Positions 28,520 to 40,120 of a DNA stretch of 64,000 nucleotides are shown in pieces. Source of the DNA: Pseudomonas violetae (GTDB lineage: Bacteria > Pseudomonadota > Gammaproteobacteria > Pseudomonadales > Pseudomonadaceae). The DNA lies in NCBI RefSeq assembly GCF_023072615.1, contig NZ_JAKNRW010000004.1, positions 62,001 to 126,000 of the forward strand, given 5' to 3'. Position 1 is the first letter of the stretch; each line of letters starts with the position of its first letter. Below the pieces are notes generated by a model that saw only the letters and a program-made list of their open reading frames with translations, was not told the origin of the DNA and ran no database searches. The translations under genes were made by a program, and so were the position numbers.

Positions 28520-29620
28520 CTAGCTCACCCGCGCAAACCAGCGCCCACTTTCACAAACTGCCCGACCGTCCATTTCCAGTTCTGTCAGCGCGGCCAGCAC
28601 TTTGGGCAGTGCCCAACCGCTGCTGATGGCCAACGATTCGCTGGTATGCGGCGCCGCGTGAAGCAGCACGAGCAGGGGATGGGTCACCGTCGCCACGGTT
28701 GGGGAAAACGACAACTGTTGCCAGCCGCGTAACGCTTCGAGAATGTGCTCTATGGTTTCCACCAGCATCGCGCCCTCACGAATCAGCTGGTGACAGCCCT
28801 TGGCACCGGGATGATGAATCGATCCCGGAATCGCGTACACCTCACGCCCTTGCTCCGTCGCCAGTCTGGCGGTAATCAACGAACCACTGGCGACACTCGC
28901 CTCGACCACCAATACGCCGAGGGACAAACCGCTGATGATTCTGTTGCGCCGCGGAAAGTTGCTGGCGGTGGGGGCGGCGTCCAGCGGAAACTCCGAAACC
29001 ACCGCGCTACCGGAGGCAATCATGGCGTCTGCCAGCCGACGATTGCGCTGTGGATAAAACTTTTCAAGCCCCGTGCCAAGTACCCCGACCGTTCGCCCGC
29101 CCACGTCCAGAGCCGCCTGATGTGCAGCGGCGTCAATGCCAAGGGCGAGGCCACTGGTAATCACAAAACCGGCACTGGCCAAGCTGCGGGAGAAAGCGGC
29201 GGCCGTGTCCATCCCCGGACGAGAGGCGCGACGACTGCCGACCATCGCTAACTGCGGTTTTTCCAGAATACCAGGATCACCCGCCACGAATAAAAAGGGC
29301 GGCGGGTCGCTGATTTCCGCCAGCAGCGCCGGGTAGTCAGGTTGGTCCCACATCAGTAAATGCTGGCCCGGACGCTCTAGCCAGGACAATGCGTGACTGG
29401 CGCCATCGCGCACATCAGCTTCACGACGAGCCTCGGCGCATGCGAAGGGCAGGCCCAATGACTTCCAGGCATTGGCGGGTGCGCCAAGGGCTTTCGAGGC
29501 CGAGCCGAAGGCGTCCAGCAGCTTTTTGAACCGCGCCGGACCCAATTCTGGCAAACGATGCAGACGCAGGCGCGCCTCCAGTTCTGCGGGAGATACCGAT
29601 GTAGCAGCAGGCACATTCAT
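28520..29620 (-). CDS. dprA: DNA processing protein DprA
   Basis: 366 residues. DprA binds incoming single-stranded DNA and loads RecA in natural transformation. Seen: an N-terminal helical (SAM-like) part, the Rossmann-fold core with VGSRRASRPG, SGLALGIDAAAHQAAL, GVLGTGLEKFYPQRN and SEFPLDAAPTASNFPRRNR, and a C-terminal winged-helix domain (about 300-366). It lies between tsaP and tsaC, a conserved order. Competence has to be tested; the gene is kept in many non-competent strains. Confidence 0.95.
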   Translation of the reverse strand: MNVPAATSVSPAELEARLRLHRLPELGPARFKKLLDAFGSASKALGAPANAWKSLGLPFACAEARREADVRDGASHALSWLERPGQHLLMWDQPDYPALLAEISDPPPFLFVAGDPGILEKPQLAMVGSRRASRPGMDTAAAFSRSLASAGFVITSGLALGIDAAAHQAALDVGGRTVGVLGTGLEKFYPQRNRRLADAMIASGSAVVSEFPLDAAPTASNFPRRNRIISGLSLGVLVVEASVASGSLITARLATEQGREVYAIPGSIHHPGAKGCHQLIREGAMLVETIEHILEALRGWQQLSFSPTVATVTHPLLVLLHAAPHTSESLAISSGWALPKVLAALTELEMDGRAVCESGRWFARVS

Positions 29621-29700
29621 GGATCATCCTTGATCGTTATGAGGCCCGTTCAATCGGGCATAAGCTGTGGATAAGTCTGTTGGTAACTTGTGAAGCAGGC

Positions 29701-30726
29701 TTACGGATTTCGTACTTTGTCCATCACCGCCAACGACCGCGAAGCATTGAGTACCAAGCCATAACTGAGTTTTTCGTACGTGCGGAAAACCATCAGCAGT
29801 CCGGCGCGTTCATCTGGAATCTTCAACGGCTGACCGGTGATCCGGTCTCGCACTGTTTCACCGGTTTTCATCACCACCAGAACATTGCCTTCGACCAATC
29901 CGTCGCGCTGCCCCTTATTCAATGTAACGACATCCATGGCACCTATTTGGGTCACCCCACGCGGCACATCGATGATCAAACCCTTGATGTCGGTCTTTGG
30001 TGCACTGGGCATGAAGGTAGAATTGATCGGACGCTCCTCGCTACTGAACAGGCGATCCCCCAGGCGCACCTCCTGTGTGGTGCGCTGCAGCACCAGGGTG
30101 GCGACGTCGCCCTCGGTGGCCACGATCTCGCCGCCGCCGATGTCGTCCGCGTTGATCCCCAGAAACTCCTTGCTCTCGGGGTCGGTGTATACCTTGCCCT
30201 GGCGGTAGATTCCGTAAACCGGCTGGTTCGAATCGAACTGCCCGCGGGCGAAGATGCGGTCTCCAGTGCCGCTGAGCACACGCTCTGCATCCCCGGCAAC
30301 GATGTAGGGTGCCTGGTTGAACTCCTCGACCTTGTCGACGATACGGTTGCTCAGCAGGAAGCTGTTGATCGACTGCAGCGGAATGCTGGCAATGGCGTCC
30401 GCCACCGGTGAACTGCGAATCCGCGGCGAGAGCTTGATGGTGCCCCGGGAAGCCCCGCGATTGAGGGTCAGGCGCGGCTGGCCGTTGACGTAGACCAGTG
30501 ACAGCGAGTCGCCTGGATAGATGAGATTGGGGTTTTCAATCTGGGGATTGGCTTGCCACAACTCCGGCCATTTCCATGGCTCGCGCAAGAATTTTCCAGA
30601 GATGTCCCAGAGTGTGTCTCCGGCAACCACCGTGTATTGCTGTGGAAAACCTTCCCTGAGTTGCACTTGCCCATGCGCTAAACCGGCTGAAGCCAGAAGG
30701 AGCAGGGCGAGTAGTGATTTCCTCAT
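29701..30726 (-). CDS. tsaP: LysM-domain protein, TsaP homologue
   Basis: 341 residues. A signal peptide (about 1-20, ending LAHG) is followed by a LysM domain (QYTVVAGDTLWDISGKFL, about 30-80; peptidoglycan binding) and a long C-terminal beta-rich region. Position next to dprA and opposite def matches the P. aeruginosa gene for TsaP, which anchors the type IV pilus secretin to peptidoglycan; the assignment rests on that synteny and domain layout. The ATG at 30726 is chosen over a longer frame because the signal peptide begins there. Confidence 0.82.
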   Translation of the reverse strand: MRKSLLALLLLASAGLAHGQVQLREGFPQQYTVVAGDTLWDISGKFLREPWKWPELWQANPQIENPNLIYPGDSLSLVYVNGQPRLTLNRGASRGTIKLSPRIRSSPVADAIASIPLQSINSFLLSNRIVDKVEEFNQAPYIVAGDAERVLSGTGDRIFARGQFDSNQPVYGIYRQGKVYTDPESKEFLGINADDIGGGEIVATEGDVATLVLQRTTQEVRLGDRLFSSEERPINSTFMPSAPKTDIKGLIIDVPRGVTQIGAMDVVTLNKGQRDGLVEGNVLVVMKTGETVRDRITGQPLKIPDERAGLLMVFRTYEKLSYGLVLNASRSLAVMDKVRNP

Positions 30727-30895
30727 GCGGTGAATCCCTTTATTATGTGCGTTCGCGTGAAACGCCAGAGCCCTCGTGGCTCGCTCCCGACTCTTTCCAG
30801 AGAAAAGGGAGCTACGCTTCACAACGGTAGCCTGCATCTTCGGAGCCGCCAGGCCATCGACCCGACTTTACCTCACACGTGCAGCAAATAAGCTT

Positions 30896-31402
30896 ATGGC
30901 CATTTTAGACATCCTCGAATTTCCCGACTCGCGCCTGCGCACTATCGCCAAACCTGTGGCTGTAGTGGACGACGAAGTGCGTCAGTTGGTCGACGACATG
31001 TTTGAAACAATGTATGAAGCGCCAGGCATCGGCCTCGCCGCGACCCAGGTCAACGTGCACAAACGTATCGTCGTGATGGACCTCTCCGAAGACCGCAGCG
31101 AACCGCGGGTATTCATCAACCCCGAGTTCGAATCACTGACCGACGAGATGGAACAGTATCAGGAAGGCTGCCTCTCGGTGCCGGGCTTCTACGAAAACGT
31201 CGATCGCCCGCAAAAGGTCAAGGTAAAGGCCCTGGACCGCGACGGCCAGCCTTACGAACTGATCGCCGAAGGGCTGCTCGCCGTGTGCATCCAGCATGAG
31301 TGCGACCACCTCAACGGTAAATTGTTCGTCGACTACCTGTCCAACCTGAAACGTGACCGAATCAAGAAGAAACTGGAAAAGCTCCATCGCCAGAACGCTT
31401 GA
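30896..31402 (+). CDS. def: Peptide deformylase
   Basis: 168 residues; removes the formyl group from the start Met of new proteins. All three motifs are seen: GIGLAATQV (49-57), EGCLSVP and the metal site QHECDHLNG. The ATG at 30896 gives the standard [12 protein letters not shown]-terminus. It is divergent from tsaP and followed by a terminator before fmt. Confidence 0.97.
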   Translation: MAILDILEFPDSRLRTIAKPVAVVDDEVRQLVDDMFETMYEAPGIGLAATQVNVHKRIVVMDLSEDRSEPRVFINPEFESLTDEMEQYQEGCLSVPGFYENVDRPQKVKVKALDRDGQPYELIAEGLLAVCIQHECDHLNGKLFVDYLSNLKRDRIKKKLEKLHRQNA

Positions 31403-31414
31403 TGCCCTCCTTTC

Positions 31415-31443
31415 AAAGGCTTGCTGCGGCAAGCCTTTTTCTT
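31415..31443 (+). terminator. Terminator between def and fmt
   Basis: Ten-base arms AAAGGCTTGC and GCAAGCCTTT with a TGCG loop, followed by TTCTTTTTC. It starts only 12 bp after the def stop. It may attenuate rather than fully separate def from fmt. Confidence 0.85.
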
Positions 31444-31460
31444 TTTCAGAGAACGCTCCC

Positions 31461-32420
31461 ATGAATGAGCCACTGCGCATCGTCTTTGCCGGCACCCCGG
31501 AATTCGCAGCCGAACACCTCAAGGCACTGCTCGCCAGCCCGTACGAGATTGTCGCGGTCTACACCCAGCCGGACCGTCCGGCAGGCCGTGGGCAAAAGCT
31601 GATGCCAAGCCCGGTCAAGCAGCTCGCTCTGGAAAACCATATTCCGGTGCTGCAGCCGCCGACCCTGCGCAATGAAGACGCCCAAGCCGAATTGGCCGCG
31701 CTGAACCCGGACTTGCTGGTGGTGGTCGCCTACGGCCTGATCCTGCCGCAAGCGGTGCTGGATATTCCACGTCTGGGCTGCATCAACAGTCACGCCTCTC
31801 TGCTCCCGCGCTGGCGCGGAGCGGCGCCAATCCAGCGTGCCATCGAAGCCGGTGACCGCGAAAGTGGCGTCACCGTAATGCGTATGGAGCTGGGTCTCGA
31901 TACCGGACCCATGCTGCTTAAAGTCACCACCCCGATCACCGGCGCAGATACGGGAGGCAGCCTCCACGACCGACTGGCTGAAATGGGTCCGCCGGCGGTG
32001 ATTCAGGCTATCGCCGGGCTAGCTACCGGAACGCTGGAAGGCGAGGTGCAGGACGATAGCCTCGCCACTTACGCGCACAAATTGAACAAGGACGAAGCGC
32101 GCATCGACTGGAGTCGCCCGGCGGTTGAGCTGGAACGCCTGGTCCGCGCCTTCAACCCCTGGCCAATCACCCACAGCACCCTCAATGGCGAAGCGTTGAA
32201 AGTCCTGGCCGCGAACCTCGCGGAAGGACAGGGTGTTCCAGGTGAAGTGCTGAGCGCCAGCAAGGACGGCCTGTCCGTAGCTTGCGGCGAGCAAGCGTTG
32301 TGCCTCACGTGCCTGCAATTGCCCGGCGGCAAGGCGTTGAACTTCAGTGACCTGTTTAACAGCCGTCGCGAGAAATTTGCCATCGGCACCGTCCTCGGCC
32401 AAGCGGTGGACGCTCAATGA
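31461..32420 (+). CDS. fmt: Methionyl-tRNA formyltransferase
   Basis: 319 residues; formylates initiator Met-tRNA using 10-formyl-THF. Seen: the N-terminal [12 protein letters not shown], the folate/catalytic motif [18 protein letters not shown], the [16 protein letters not shown] stretch, and a C-terminal OB-fold. The start ATG at 31461 is the standard [11 protein letters not shown]. It overlaps rsmB by 4 bp (ATGA). Confidence 0.97.
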   Translation: MNEPLRIVFAGTPEFAAEHLKALLASPYEIVAVYTQPDRPAGRGQKLMPSPVKQLALENHIPVLQPPTLRNEDAQAELAALNPDLLVVVAYGLILPQAVLDIPRLGCINSHASLLPRWRGAAPIQRAIEAGDRESGVTVMRMELGLDTGPMLLKVTTPITGADTGGSLHDRLAEMGPPAVIQAIAGLATGTLEGEVQDDSLATYAHKLNKDEARIDWSRPAVELERLVRAFNPWPITHSTLNGEALKVLAANLAEGQGVPGEVLSASKDGLSVACGEQALCLTCLQLPGGKALNFSDLFNSRREKFAIGTVLGQAVDAQ

Positions 32421-33727
32421 ACCCGCGTCTCGCCGCCGCCAAGGCGCTCGCAGCTGTTCTTAGCGGCAAAGCGTCTCTGAACAGTTCACTGCCGACTCAA
32501 ATGGACAAGGTTGAAGACCGCGATCGCGGCTTCACCCAGGACCTGGCGTTTGGCACTGCGCGCTGGCAGCCACGCTTATCGGAGCTCGCGGCAAAACTAC
32601 TGCAGAAACCCTTCAAGGCGGCAGACGTCGATGTCGAGGCGCTGTTGCTGGTCGGCCTGTACCAATTGCTCTACACCCGGGTTCCCGCCCACGCCGCCAT
32701 CGGTGAAACCGTCGGTTGCGCGGACAAGCTGAAAAAGCCATGGGCCAAGGCGCTGCTCAACGCCGTGCTGCGCCGCGCCCAGCGAGAAAGCGAAACGCTG
32801 CTGGCAGAACTGGAGCACGATCCGGTGGTGCGAACTGCCCATCCGCGCTGGCTGCAAAAATCGCTCAAGGCTTTCTGGCCCGAGCAGTGGGAAGCCATCT
32901 GTGCCGCAAATAACGCGCACCCACCGATGATTCTGCGGGTAAACCGCCGTCATCACAGCCGCGACGCCTACCTCGGGCTGCTAAGTGAAGCGGGCATCGC
33001 CGCCGGCCCCTGTGTCTACAGCCAGGATGGCATCATTCTCGATGCGGCCGCCGATGTGCGCAGCCTGCCGGGATTCGCCGAGGGCTGGATCAGCGTGCAG
33101 GACGAAGCGGCGCAACTGGCGGCCGATCTCCTTGACCTGGCACCGGGCCAACGGGTTCTGGACGCTTGCTGCGCGCCGGGCGGCAAGACCTGCCATATCC
33201 TCGAGGCCGAACCTAAGCTGGCTGGCGTCGTGGCAGTAGACCTGGAGGCCAAGCGCCTGGTGCGCGTGCGGGAAAACCTCGCACGCCTGGGCCTGAGCGC
33301 CGAACTTATCGCTGCCGATGGCCGCGACATCGCCACGTGGTGGGACGGCAAACCGTTCCAGCGTATCCTGCTTGATGCCCCCTGCTCGGCGACCGGCGTC
33401 ATCCGGCGTCATCCGGACATCAAGCTGACCCGCCAACCCGACGACATCGCCGCACTGGCAGCCCTTCAGGGCGAACTGCTGGACGCCATGTGGACAACCC
33501 TGGAAGTCGGCGGCATTGTGCTTTACGCCACCTGCTCCACATTGCCGACCGAGAACACCGAAGTCATCCAAGCCTTCCTCGCCCGCACACCAGGCGCCCG
33601 TGAGCTCGATCTCGCCACGGCAGCTGGCATAAAGCAGCTCCACGGCCGCCAGTTGCTGGCCCAGGAAGGCGGACATGACGGGTTCTACTACGCCAAGCTG
33701 ATCAAGATCGCCGCCGCGCGCGGTTAA
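32417..33727 (+). CDS. rsmB: 16S rRNA m5C967 methyltransferase RsmB
   Basis: 436 residues. An N-terminal NusB-like domain (about 1-140) is followed by a SAM methyltransferase with [32 protein letters not shown] (first catalytic Cys) and LYATCS (second Cys). It methylates C967 of 16S rRNA. Coupled to fmt by a 4 bp overlap and followed by trkA. Confidence 0.96.
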   Translation: MNPRLAAAKALAAVLSGKASLNSSLPTQMDKVEDRDRGFTQDLAFGTARWQPRLSELAAKLLQKPFKAADVDVEALLLVGLYQLLYTRVPAHAAIGETVGCADKLKKPWAKALLNAVLRRAQRESETLLAELEHDPVVRTAHPRWLQKSLKAFWPEQWEAICAANNAHPPMILRVNRRHHSRDAYLGLLSEAGIAAGPCVYSQDGIILDAAADVRSLPGFAEGWISVQDEAAQLAADLLDLAPGQRVLDACCAPGGKTCHILEAEPKLAGVVAVDLEAKRLVRVRENLARLGLSAELIAADGRDIATWWDGKPFQRILLDAPCSATGVIRRHPDIKLTRQPDDIAALAALQGELLDAMWTTLEVGGIVLYATCSTLPTENTEVIQAFLARTPGARELDLATAAGIKQLHGRQLLAQEGGHDGFYYAKLIKIAAARG

Positions 33728-33750
33728 CCGGATTTCAAGGGAGAGACTGG

Positions 33751-35124
33751 ATGAAAATCATCATCCTCGGTGCGGGGCAGGTAGGCGGTTCGCTGGCGGA
33801 ACACCTGGCCAGTGAAGCCAATGACATTACCGTGGTCGACACCGACAGTGAACGCCTGCGGGACCTCGGCGACCGACTGGACATTCGCACCGTACAAGGT
33901 CGCGGCTCATTGCCCACGGTACTGCGTCAAGCTGGCGCCGACGACGCCGACATGCTGGTGGCGGTGACCAACAGCGACGAAACCAACATGGTCGCGTGCC
34001 AGGTTGCCCACACCCTGTTCCACACACCGACCAAGATCGCCCGGGTACGTGAAGCGGCGTACCTCACCCGCTCCGAATTGTTCGACAACGAAGCGATCCC
34101 GGTCGACGTGCTGATCAGCCCGGAACAAGTGGTGACCAACTACATCAAGCGCCTGATTCAGCATCCAGGTGCGCTGCAGGTCATCGACTTCGCCGAAGGC
34201 AAAGCGCAACTGGTGGCAGTGAAGGCTTATTACGGCGGACCGCTGGTGGGCCAGCAACTTCGTCAGTTACGCGAACACATGCCGAATGTCGAAACCCGGG
34301 TCGCGGCGATTTTCCGCCGGGACCGACCGATCTTGCCCCAGGGCGACACGGTAATCGAAGCCGACGACGAAGTGTTTTTCATCGCAGCCAAAGCAAATAT
34401 TCGCGCGGTGATGAGCGAAATGCGTCGCCTGGATGAAACCTACAAACGCATCGTCATCGCCGGCGGCGGGCAGATCGGCGAACGCTTGGCCGAGGCGATC
34501 GAAAGCCGCTATCAAGTGAAGATCATCGAGATGAGCCCGACACGCTGCCGGCACCTGTCAGACACTCTGGACACGACCGTGGTGTTGCAGGGCAGCGCTT
34601 CGGACCGCGATCTGCTGCTGGAAGAAAACATTGCCGACGCCGACTTGTTCCTGGCCCTGACCAACGACGATGAAGCCAACATCATGTCTTCGCTGCTGGC
34701 CAAACGCCTGGGTGCGAAGAAGGTGATGACGATCATCAACAACCCGGCCTATGTAGATTTGATCCAGGGCGGCGACATCGATATCGCCATCAGCCCGCAA
34801 CTCGCGACCATCGGCACCTTGCTCGCCCACGTGCGCCGTGGAGATATCGTCAGCGTGCACTCATTGCGCCGGGGTGCGGCGGAGGCGATCGAGGCGATTG
34901 CCCACGGCGATGCAAAGTCGAGCAAGGTGATCGGCAAGGCCATCGAGAACATTGGCCTGCCTCCGGGCACGACCATTGGTGCGATCATTCGCGATGAAGA
35001 AGTGATCATTGCCCATGACGACACGGTGATCGAGGCGGGGGATCATGTGATCCTGTTCCTTGTGGATAAAAAGCATATCCGGGACGTGGAGAAGCTTTTT
35101 CATGTGGGGTTGAGTTTCTTCTAA
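33751..35124 (+). CDS. trkA: Trk potassium uptake regulator TrkA
   Basis: 457 residues. Two tandem RCK units, each an NAD-binding TrkA-N domain ([16 protein letters not shown] at the start; [16 protein letters not shown] near residue 233) and a TrkA-C domain. It sits on the cytoplasmic face of TrkH/TrkG and gates K+ uptake by nucleotide binding. It follows rsmB by 23 bp with a GGGAGAG ribosome site. Confidence 0.97.
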   Translation: MKIIILGAGQVGGSLAEHLASEANDITVVDTDSERLRDLGDRLDIRTVQGRGSLPTVLRQAGADDADMLVAVTNSDETNMVACQVAHTLFHTPTKIARVREAAYLTRSELFDNEAIPVDVLISPEQVVTNYIKRLIQHPGALQVIDFAEGKAQLVAVKAYYGGPLVGQQLRQLREHMPNVETRVAAIFRRDRPILPQGDTVIEADDEVFFIAAKANIRAVMSEMRRLDETYKRIVIAGGGQIGERLAEAIESRYQVKIIEMSPTRCRHLSDTLDTTVVLQGSASDRDLLLEENIADADLFLALTNDDEANIMSSLLAKRLGAKKVMTIINNPAYVDLIQGGDIDIAISPQLATIGTLLAHVRRGDIVSVHSLRRGAAEAIEAIAHGDAKSSKVIGKAIENIGLPPGTTIGAIIRDEEVIIAHDDTVIEAGDHVILFLVDKKHIRDVEKLFHVGLSFF

Positions 35125-35145
35125 TTCCGAATGTGAGGGGCCACG

Positions 35146-35457
35146 ATGATTGAGTCACTGGAAAAAATGCTCGCCAAGGGTGTGGATAACTCATTGCTGC
35201 GCTTCGGCCTGGGCAAGGGTTACTTGGATCTGGGAGAAAACGTCAAGGCGGCCGAGCATTTCCAGCGCTGTGTAGCATTCGATCCGAAATATTCGGCGGC
35301 CTGGAAGCTACTGGGCAAGGCGTATCTGGCGCAGGCTGACTTCGCAGCTGCCCGCCAGGCCTGGGAAATGGGCCTGGAGGCCGCCCGCGCCCATGGCGAC
35401 AAGCAGGCGGAAAAAGAGATGACCGTATTCCTGAAGAAACTCGATCGCCACCTGTAG
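35146..35457 (+). CDS. Tetratricopeptide repeat protein
   Basis: 103 residues containing two to three TPR units (LRFGLGKGYLDLGENVKAAE and SAAWKLLGKAYLAQADFAAA), so probably a protein-protein adaptor. No signal peptide. It lies 21 bp after trkA and reads the same way. Function unknown. Confidence 0.85.
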   Translation: MIESLEKMLAKGVDNSLLRFGLGKGYLDLGENVKAAEHFQRCVAFDPKYSAAWKLLGKAYLAQADFAAARQAWEMGLEAARAHGDKQAEKEMTVFLKKLDRHL

Positions 35458-35465
35458 CTGGCGAA

Positions 35466-35507
35466 GCCTGCGATCTTTTGACCTTTTCAAATCAAAAGAT
35501 CGCAGGC
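35466..35507. repeat. Long hairpin between convergent genes (repeat-type or bidirectional terminator)
   Basis: Arms GCCTGCGATCTTTTGA and TCAAAAGATCGCAGGC with a short CCTTTTCAAA loop. It differs from the REP elements of the window. It lies between the convergent TPR and acyltransferase genes. Confidence 0.75.
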
Positions 35508-35538
35508 AGCACCAGCTCCTACGGGGTTATCCACACCC

Positions 35539-36426
35539 TCAGTACCAACGCTCCTCGCCCGGCGGACGCTTCTTGAAGCGTTTCATGCTCCACATGTACT
35601 GGCTCGGATAGGCCCGAACATAACGCTCCACCACCTTGCTCATGGCCGCGCAGGAAGTCTCGGTATCGGTGCTGTACATCGCATCGGGCGCGGCTTCGAG
35701 GATCACTTTGTAACCTGAACCGTCCGGCAGCCGCAGTGCATGCAGGAATACGCCGACGGCTTTGCCGCCGGCCAGCATGTTGGGTACAAATTTGCTGGTC
35801 AGGGCCTGGGTGGCAAAGAACGGCACGAAAATGCCGGCAGACTCCGCCGGCTCGGGATCTGCAGGAATACCCACCGCACCGCCTTTGCGCACTTCCTTGA
35901 TCACGCTGAGAATGCCTTCCTTGGTGGAAGCCGCGACACGGTTGCCCAGTTGCACCCGCTGTTTGCGCAGCAAGTCATCTACCGCCTTCAACTTCGGTGG
36001 CCGGTAGAAGATGATCGGCTTGCACTGGCTGCAATAGAAATGGTTCAGCACTTCCCAATTGCCCAGGTGGCTGGTGATGCCCACAACCCCCTTTCCCGAA
36101 GCCAGGGCGTCCTTCAGCACGTCAAGGCCTTCGACTTCACGCACCAAAGCGATCGAGCGCTGCGCCGGCCAGATCCAAGCGCAGGCACTCTCTGTCAGCG
36201 ACTTGCCGATGTCCCGCAGGCTGCGGCCCACCAGCTGTTCACGCTCGGCCGGAGCCATCTCGGGGAAACACTTGGCCAGATTGATCCGTACCACATCGCG
36301 GGAGCGGTTGGGGGTTTTCCACATCACCCAGCCAATGGCCGAGCCGACTGCCTGCACTGCTCGCCAGGGAAGCAGGGCAAACAACCGCAGAGCGCCTACC
36401 AGCAAGGCGCCTTTAAACTTATCCAC
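35539..36426 (-). CDS. Lipid A/lysophospholipid acyltransferase (LpxL/HtrB family)
   Basis: 295 residues. An N-terminal membrane helix (about 8-30), then the HX4E catalytic motif HLGNWE (near residue 118) and the substrate stretch GGAVGIPADPEPAE. LpxL-type enzymes move an acyl chain from acyl-ACP to lipid A. The neighbours tag and glyQS match the position of the P. aeruginosa htrB-type gene. The acyl chain used is unknown. A TTATCCACA box overlaps the start codon. Confidence 0.88.
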   Translation of the reverse strand: MDKFKGALLVGALRLFALLPWRAVQAVGSAIGWVMWKTPNRSRDVVRINLAKCFPEMAPAEREQLVGRSLRDIGKSLTESACAWIWPAQRSIALVREVEGLDVLKDALASGKGVVGITSHLGNWEVLNHFYCSQCKPIIFYRPPKLKAVDDLLRKQRVQLGNRVAASTKEGILSVIKEVRKGGAVGIPADPEPAESAGIFVPFFATQALTSKFVPNMLAGGKAVGVFLHALRLPDGSGYKVILEAAPDAMYSTDTETSCAAMSKVVERYVRAYPSQYMWSMKRFKKRPPGEERWY

Positions 36427-36466
36427 AGGTCACTCCTGATCTTGTGCTGTGTGCGAGGCAGCCATT

Positions 36467-37024
36467 CTAACCGCCGTTCGCCAAGGTCGCGTAACGATCG
36501 CAATCGCGGGTGTGGTCCATGACCATGCCCGAGGCCTGCATCAGTGCATAACAAATGGTTGGCCCAACGAAGGTGAACCCGGCCTTTTTCAGGGCCTTGC
36601 TCATTTCTACCGCCACGGGTGTCACCGCCGGCACTTCGCTGCGATCCTTGAAATGATTGATCACCGGCATTCCGCCGACGAACGACCAGAGAAACCTCAC
36701 TGGGTCCTCCAGCGCCAGCCACGCCTGGGCGTTCCGCCGAGCGGCGTTGAGTTTCAGGCGATTGCGGATGATGCCGGGATCGAGCATCAACTCATCGATT
36801 TGCGCATCGCTCATCTGCGCCACACGCTGCACATCGAAGCCGAACAGCACCTCGCGATAACGCTCGCGTTTGCGCAGCACGGTGATCCAGGAAAGGCCGG
36901 CCTGGAACCCTTCGAGCAAAAGCAACTCGAACAGTCCCTGCGCATCGCAAAGCGGCGTGCCCCACTCCTGATCGTGATAAGCCATGTACAGCGGATCTTC
37001 GGAACACCAAAAGCAGCGTGGCAT
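36467..37024 (-). CDS. tag: DNA-3-methyladenine glycosylase I
   Basis: 185 residues; excises 3-methyladenine from alkylated DNA. The zinc-binding residues are present: Cys4 and His17 ([19 protein letters not shown]) and the C-terminal His and Cys of [30 protein letters not shown] is also typical. A much longer frame upstream is the antisense of glyQ; the ATG at 37024 is right. It is divergent from glyQ. Confidence 0.96.
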   Translation of the reverse strand: MPRCFWCSEDPLYMAYHDQEWGTPLCDAQGLFELLLLEGFQAGLSWITVLRKRERYREVLFGFDVQRVAQMSDAQIDELMLDPGIIRNRLKLNAARRNAQAWLALEDPVRFLWSFVGGMPVINHFKDRSEVPAVTPVAVEMSKALKKAGFTFVGPTICYALMQASGMVMDHTRDCDRYATLANGG

Positions 37025-37105
37025 AAGGCTCCAGGGGGCGTGCGCAGGACCGAATCGGGTATACTCCCGCTCTTTAAATCGCAGCCCAAGAAACAGGTGA
37101 ATTTC

Positions 37106-38059
37106 GTGAGCCAGCCTACGCCAGCCGTGCGTACCTTCCAAGACTTGATCCTCGCCCTTCAGCAATACTGGGCCGAGCAAGGTTGTGTGGTACTTCAGCC
37201 CTACGATATGGAAGTAGGCGCCGGCACTTTCCACACTGCCACATTCCTGCGCGCCATTGGCCCGGAAACCTGGAACGCCGCTTATGTGCAGCCCAGTCGT
37301 CGCCCGACTGACGGCCGCTACGGCGAAAACCCGAACCGTCTGCAGCACTACTACCAGTTCCAGGTAGTCCTGAAGCCGAACCCGGACAACTTCCAGGAAC
37401 TGTACCTGGGCTCCCTCAAGCACGTCGGCCTGGACCCGTTGGTCCACGACATCCGTTTCGTCGAAGACAACTGGGAGTCGCCGACACTGGGCGCCTGGGG
37501 TCTGGGCTGGGAAGTCTGGCTCAACGGCATGGAAGTGACGCAGTTCACTTACTTCCAGCAAGCGGGCGGCATCGAGTGCTACCCAGTGACCGGCGAGATC
37601 ACTTACGGTCTCGAGCGCCTGGCCATGTACCTGCAAGGCGTGGACTCGGTCTACGACCTGGTCTGGGCTGACGGTCCGATGGGCAAAGTGACCTACGGCG
37701 ACGTGTTCCACCAGAACGAAGTCGAGCAATCGACCTACAACTTCGAACACGCCAACGTCGAGAAGCTGTTCGAACTGTTCGATTTCTATGAAAGCGAAGC
37801 CAAGCGCCTGATCGAACTCGACCAGCCGCTACCGTTGCCTAGCTACGAAATGGTGTTGAAGGCGTCCCACACTTTCAACCTGCTGGATGCGCGCCGGGCT
37901 ATCTCGGTGACTGCGCGTCAGCAATACATCCTGCGCGTGCGCACCCTGGCGCGTTCCGTTGCGCAAGCCTACTTGCTGGCTCGCGCCAAGCTGGGCTTCC
38001 CGATGGCGACCCCGGATTTGCGTGACGAAGTACTGGCCAAGCTGGAGGCTGCACAATGA
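37106..38059 (+). CDS. glyQ: Glycine-tRNA ligase alpha subunit
   Basis: 317 residues, the catalytic alpha chain of the tetrameric glycyl-tRNA synthetase. Seen: [34 protein letters not shown] and the class [22 protein letters not shown]. Start is the GTG at 37106, which gives the standard [12 protein letters not shown]-terminus; an upstream in-frame extension has no family likeness. It overlaps glyS by 4 bp. Confidence 0.97.
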   Translation: MSQPTPAVRTFQDLILALQQYWAEQGCVVLQPYDMEVGAGTFHTATFLRAIGPETWNAAYVQPSRRPTDGRYGENPNRLQHYYQFQVVLKPNPDNFQELYLGSLKHVGLDPLVHDIRFVEDNWESPTLGAWGLGWEVWLNGMEVTQFTYFQQAGGIECYPVTGEITYGLERLAMYLQGVDSVYDLVWADGPMGKVTYGDVFHQNEVEQSTYNFEHANVEKLFELFDFYESEAKRLIELDQPLPLPSYEMVLKASHTFNLLDARRAISVTARQQYILRVRTLARSVAQAYLLARAKLGFPMATPDLRDEVLAKLEAAQ

Positions 38060-40110
38060 GTGCTCTGGATTTTCTGGTTGAACTGGGCACCGAAGAACTG
38101 CCACCCAAAGCCCTGAACGCTTTGGCTGATGCCTTCCTCGCCGGTATCGACAAGGGCCTGCAAGCTGCCGGCCTGAACTACGAGACCAAAACCGTCTACG
38201 CCGCGCCACGTCGTTTGGCTGTACTGATCACTGCGCTGGCTACCCAGCAGCCGGATCGCAGCATCAATCTCGATGGCCCGCCACGCCAGGCCGCGTTCGA
38301 TGCCGAAGGCAACCCGACTCAGGCAGCCCTGGGTTTTGCCAAGAAGTGCGGCGTTGACCTGAGCGAAATCGATCAGAGCGGCCCGAAATTGCGTTACAGC
38401 CAGAGCATCGCCGGTAAACCGACCGCAAGCCTGCTGCCAACCATCGTCGAAGACTCGCTGAACGACCTGCCGATTCCCAAGCGCATGCGTTGGGGAGCTC
38501 GCAAGGAAGAGTTTGTGCGTCCGACCCAATGGCTGGTGATGCTGCTCGGTGACCAAGTCATCGACTGCACCATCCTCGCCCAGAAGTCCGGCCGCGATTC
38601 CCGTGGTCACCGCTTCCATCACCCGCAAAGCGTGCGTATCACCGCGCCGGCCAATTACTTGGCCGACCTGCGTAACGCGTATGTCCTGGCCGATGCCAAT
38701 GAGCGTCGCGCACTGATCAGCAAGCGCACCGAAGAACTGGCGACGATGCAGGAAGGTACTGCAATCGTTCCACCAGCCCTGCTCGACGAAGTGACTGCGC
38801 TGGTTGAATGGCCGGTGCCGCTGGTGTGCTCTTTCGAGGAACGCTTCCTCGACGTGCCGCAGGAAGCCCTGATTACCACCATGCAGGACAACCAAAAATA
38901 TTTCTGCCTGCTGGATGCCGATGGCAAGTTGCTGCCCCGTTTCATTACCGTGGCCAACATCGAAAGCAAAGACCCGCAGCAGATCATCGCCGGTAACGAG
39001 AAAGTGGTTCGTCCACGCCTGACCGACGCCGAGTTCTTCTTCAAGCAAGACAAGAAGCAGAAGCTCGAAGACTTCAACCTGCGCCTGCAGAATGTGGTGT
39101 TCCAGGAAAAACTCGGCAGCGTCTACGACAAGGCCGAACGCGTTTCCAAGCTTGCTGCCTTCATCGCTCAACGCATCGGCGGCAACGCTGCATGGGCGGC
39201 CCGCGCAGGCCTGCTGTCCAAGTGCGACCTGTCGACCGAGATGGTCGGTGAGTTCCCGGAGATGCAAGGTGTCGCCGGTTACTACTACGCCCTCAACGAC
39301 GGCGAGCCGGAAGAAGTCGCCCTGGCCCTGAACGAGCAGTACATGCCGCGCGGTGCCGGCGCTGAACTGCCGACCACCTTGACCGGTGCGGCCGTGGCCA
39401 TCGCTGACAAGCTCGACACCCTGGTCGGCATCTTCGGCATCGGCATGCTGCCAACCGGCAGCAAAGACCCGTACGCCCTGCGCCGTGCTGCACTCGGCGT
39501 GTTGCGCATCCTGATCGACAAGAAGCTCGACCTCGACCTGAACGACGCCGTGGCCTTCGCCGTGAATGCGTTCGGCTCCAAGATCAAGACTGCCGGCCTG
39601 AATGACTCGGTGCTGGAATTCATCTTCGATCGTCTGCGTGCCCGCTACGAAGACGAAGGCGTGGATGTCGCGACCTACCTGTCGGTGCGCGCACTGAAAC
39701 CAGGCTCCGCACTGGACTTCGATCAGCGCGTGCAAGCCGTCCAGGCTTTCCGTCAATTGCCGGAAGCCGCCGCACTGGCCGCGGTGAACAAGCGCGTGTC
39801 GAACCTGCTGAGCAAGGTCGAAGGCTCGGTACCGACCGTTGTCGAAGCCAAGTACTTCGATAACGCCAACGAGTTCTCCCTGTATTCGGCGATCCAGCAG
39901 GCTGACCAGGCTGTCCAGCCGATGGCTGCCGCACGTCAGTACAGCGAATCCCTGGCTCGTCTGGCCGCCTTGCGCGAGCCGGTGGATGCTTTCTTCGAAG
40001 CCGTGATGGTCAACGCGGATGACGCCAACGTGCGCGCCAACCGTTATGCGTTGCTGGCGCGTCTGCGCGGATTGTTCCTCGGCGTTGCCGATATTTCATT
40101 GCTGGGCTGA
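38056..40110 (+). CDS. glyS: Glycine-tRNA ligase beta subunit
   Basis: 684 residues, the tRNA-binding chain. Seen: [14 protein letters not shown] at the start, [32 protein letters not shown], and a C-terminal anticodon-binding DALR-like region. Length is normal. It is translationally coupled to glyQ (ATGA) and followed 10 bp later by gmhB. Confidence 0.97.
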   Translation: MSALDFLVELGTEELPPKALNALADAFLAGIDKGLQAAGLNYETKTVYAAPRRLAVLITALATQQPDRSINLDGPPRQAAFDAEGNPTQAALGFAKKCGVDLSEIDQSGPKLRYSQSIAGKPTASLLPTIVEDSLNDLPIPKRMRWGARKEEFVRPTQWLVMLLGDQVIDCTILAQKSGRDSRGHRFHHPQSVRITAPANYLADLRNAYVLADANERRALISKRTEELATMQEGTAIVPPALLDEVTALVEWPVPLVCSFEERFLDVPQEALITTMQDNQKYFCLLDADGKLLPRFITVANIESKDPQQIIAGNEKVVRPRLTDAEFFFKQDKKQKLEDFNLRLQNVVFQEKLGSVYDKAERVSKLAAFIAQRIGGNAAWAARAGLLSKCDLSTEMVGEFPEMQGVAGYYYALNDGEPEEVALALNEQYMPRGAGAELPTTLTGAAVAIADKLDTLVGIFGIGMLPTGSKDPYALRRAALGVLRILIDKKLDLDLNDAVAFAVNAFGSKIKTAGLNDSVLEFIFDRLRARYEDEGVDVATYLSVRALKPGSALDFDQRVQAVQAFRQLPEAAALAAVNKRVSNLLSKVEGSVPTVVEAKYFDNANEFSLYSAIQQADQAVQPMAAARQYSESLARLAALREPVDAFFEAVMVNADDANVRANRYALLARLRGLFLGVADISLLG

Positions 40111-40120
40111 GGGATTGCTG

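Noticed and set aside
37969..39756. 595-codon open frame on the minus strand
   Set aside because: Antisense of glyS; no recognisable domain.
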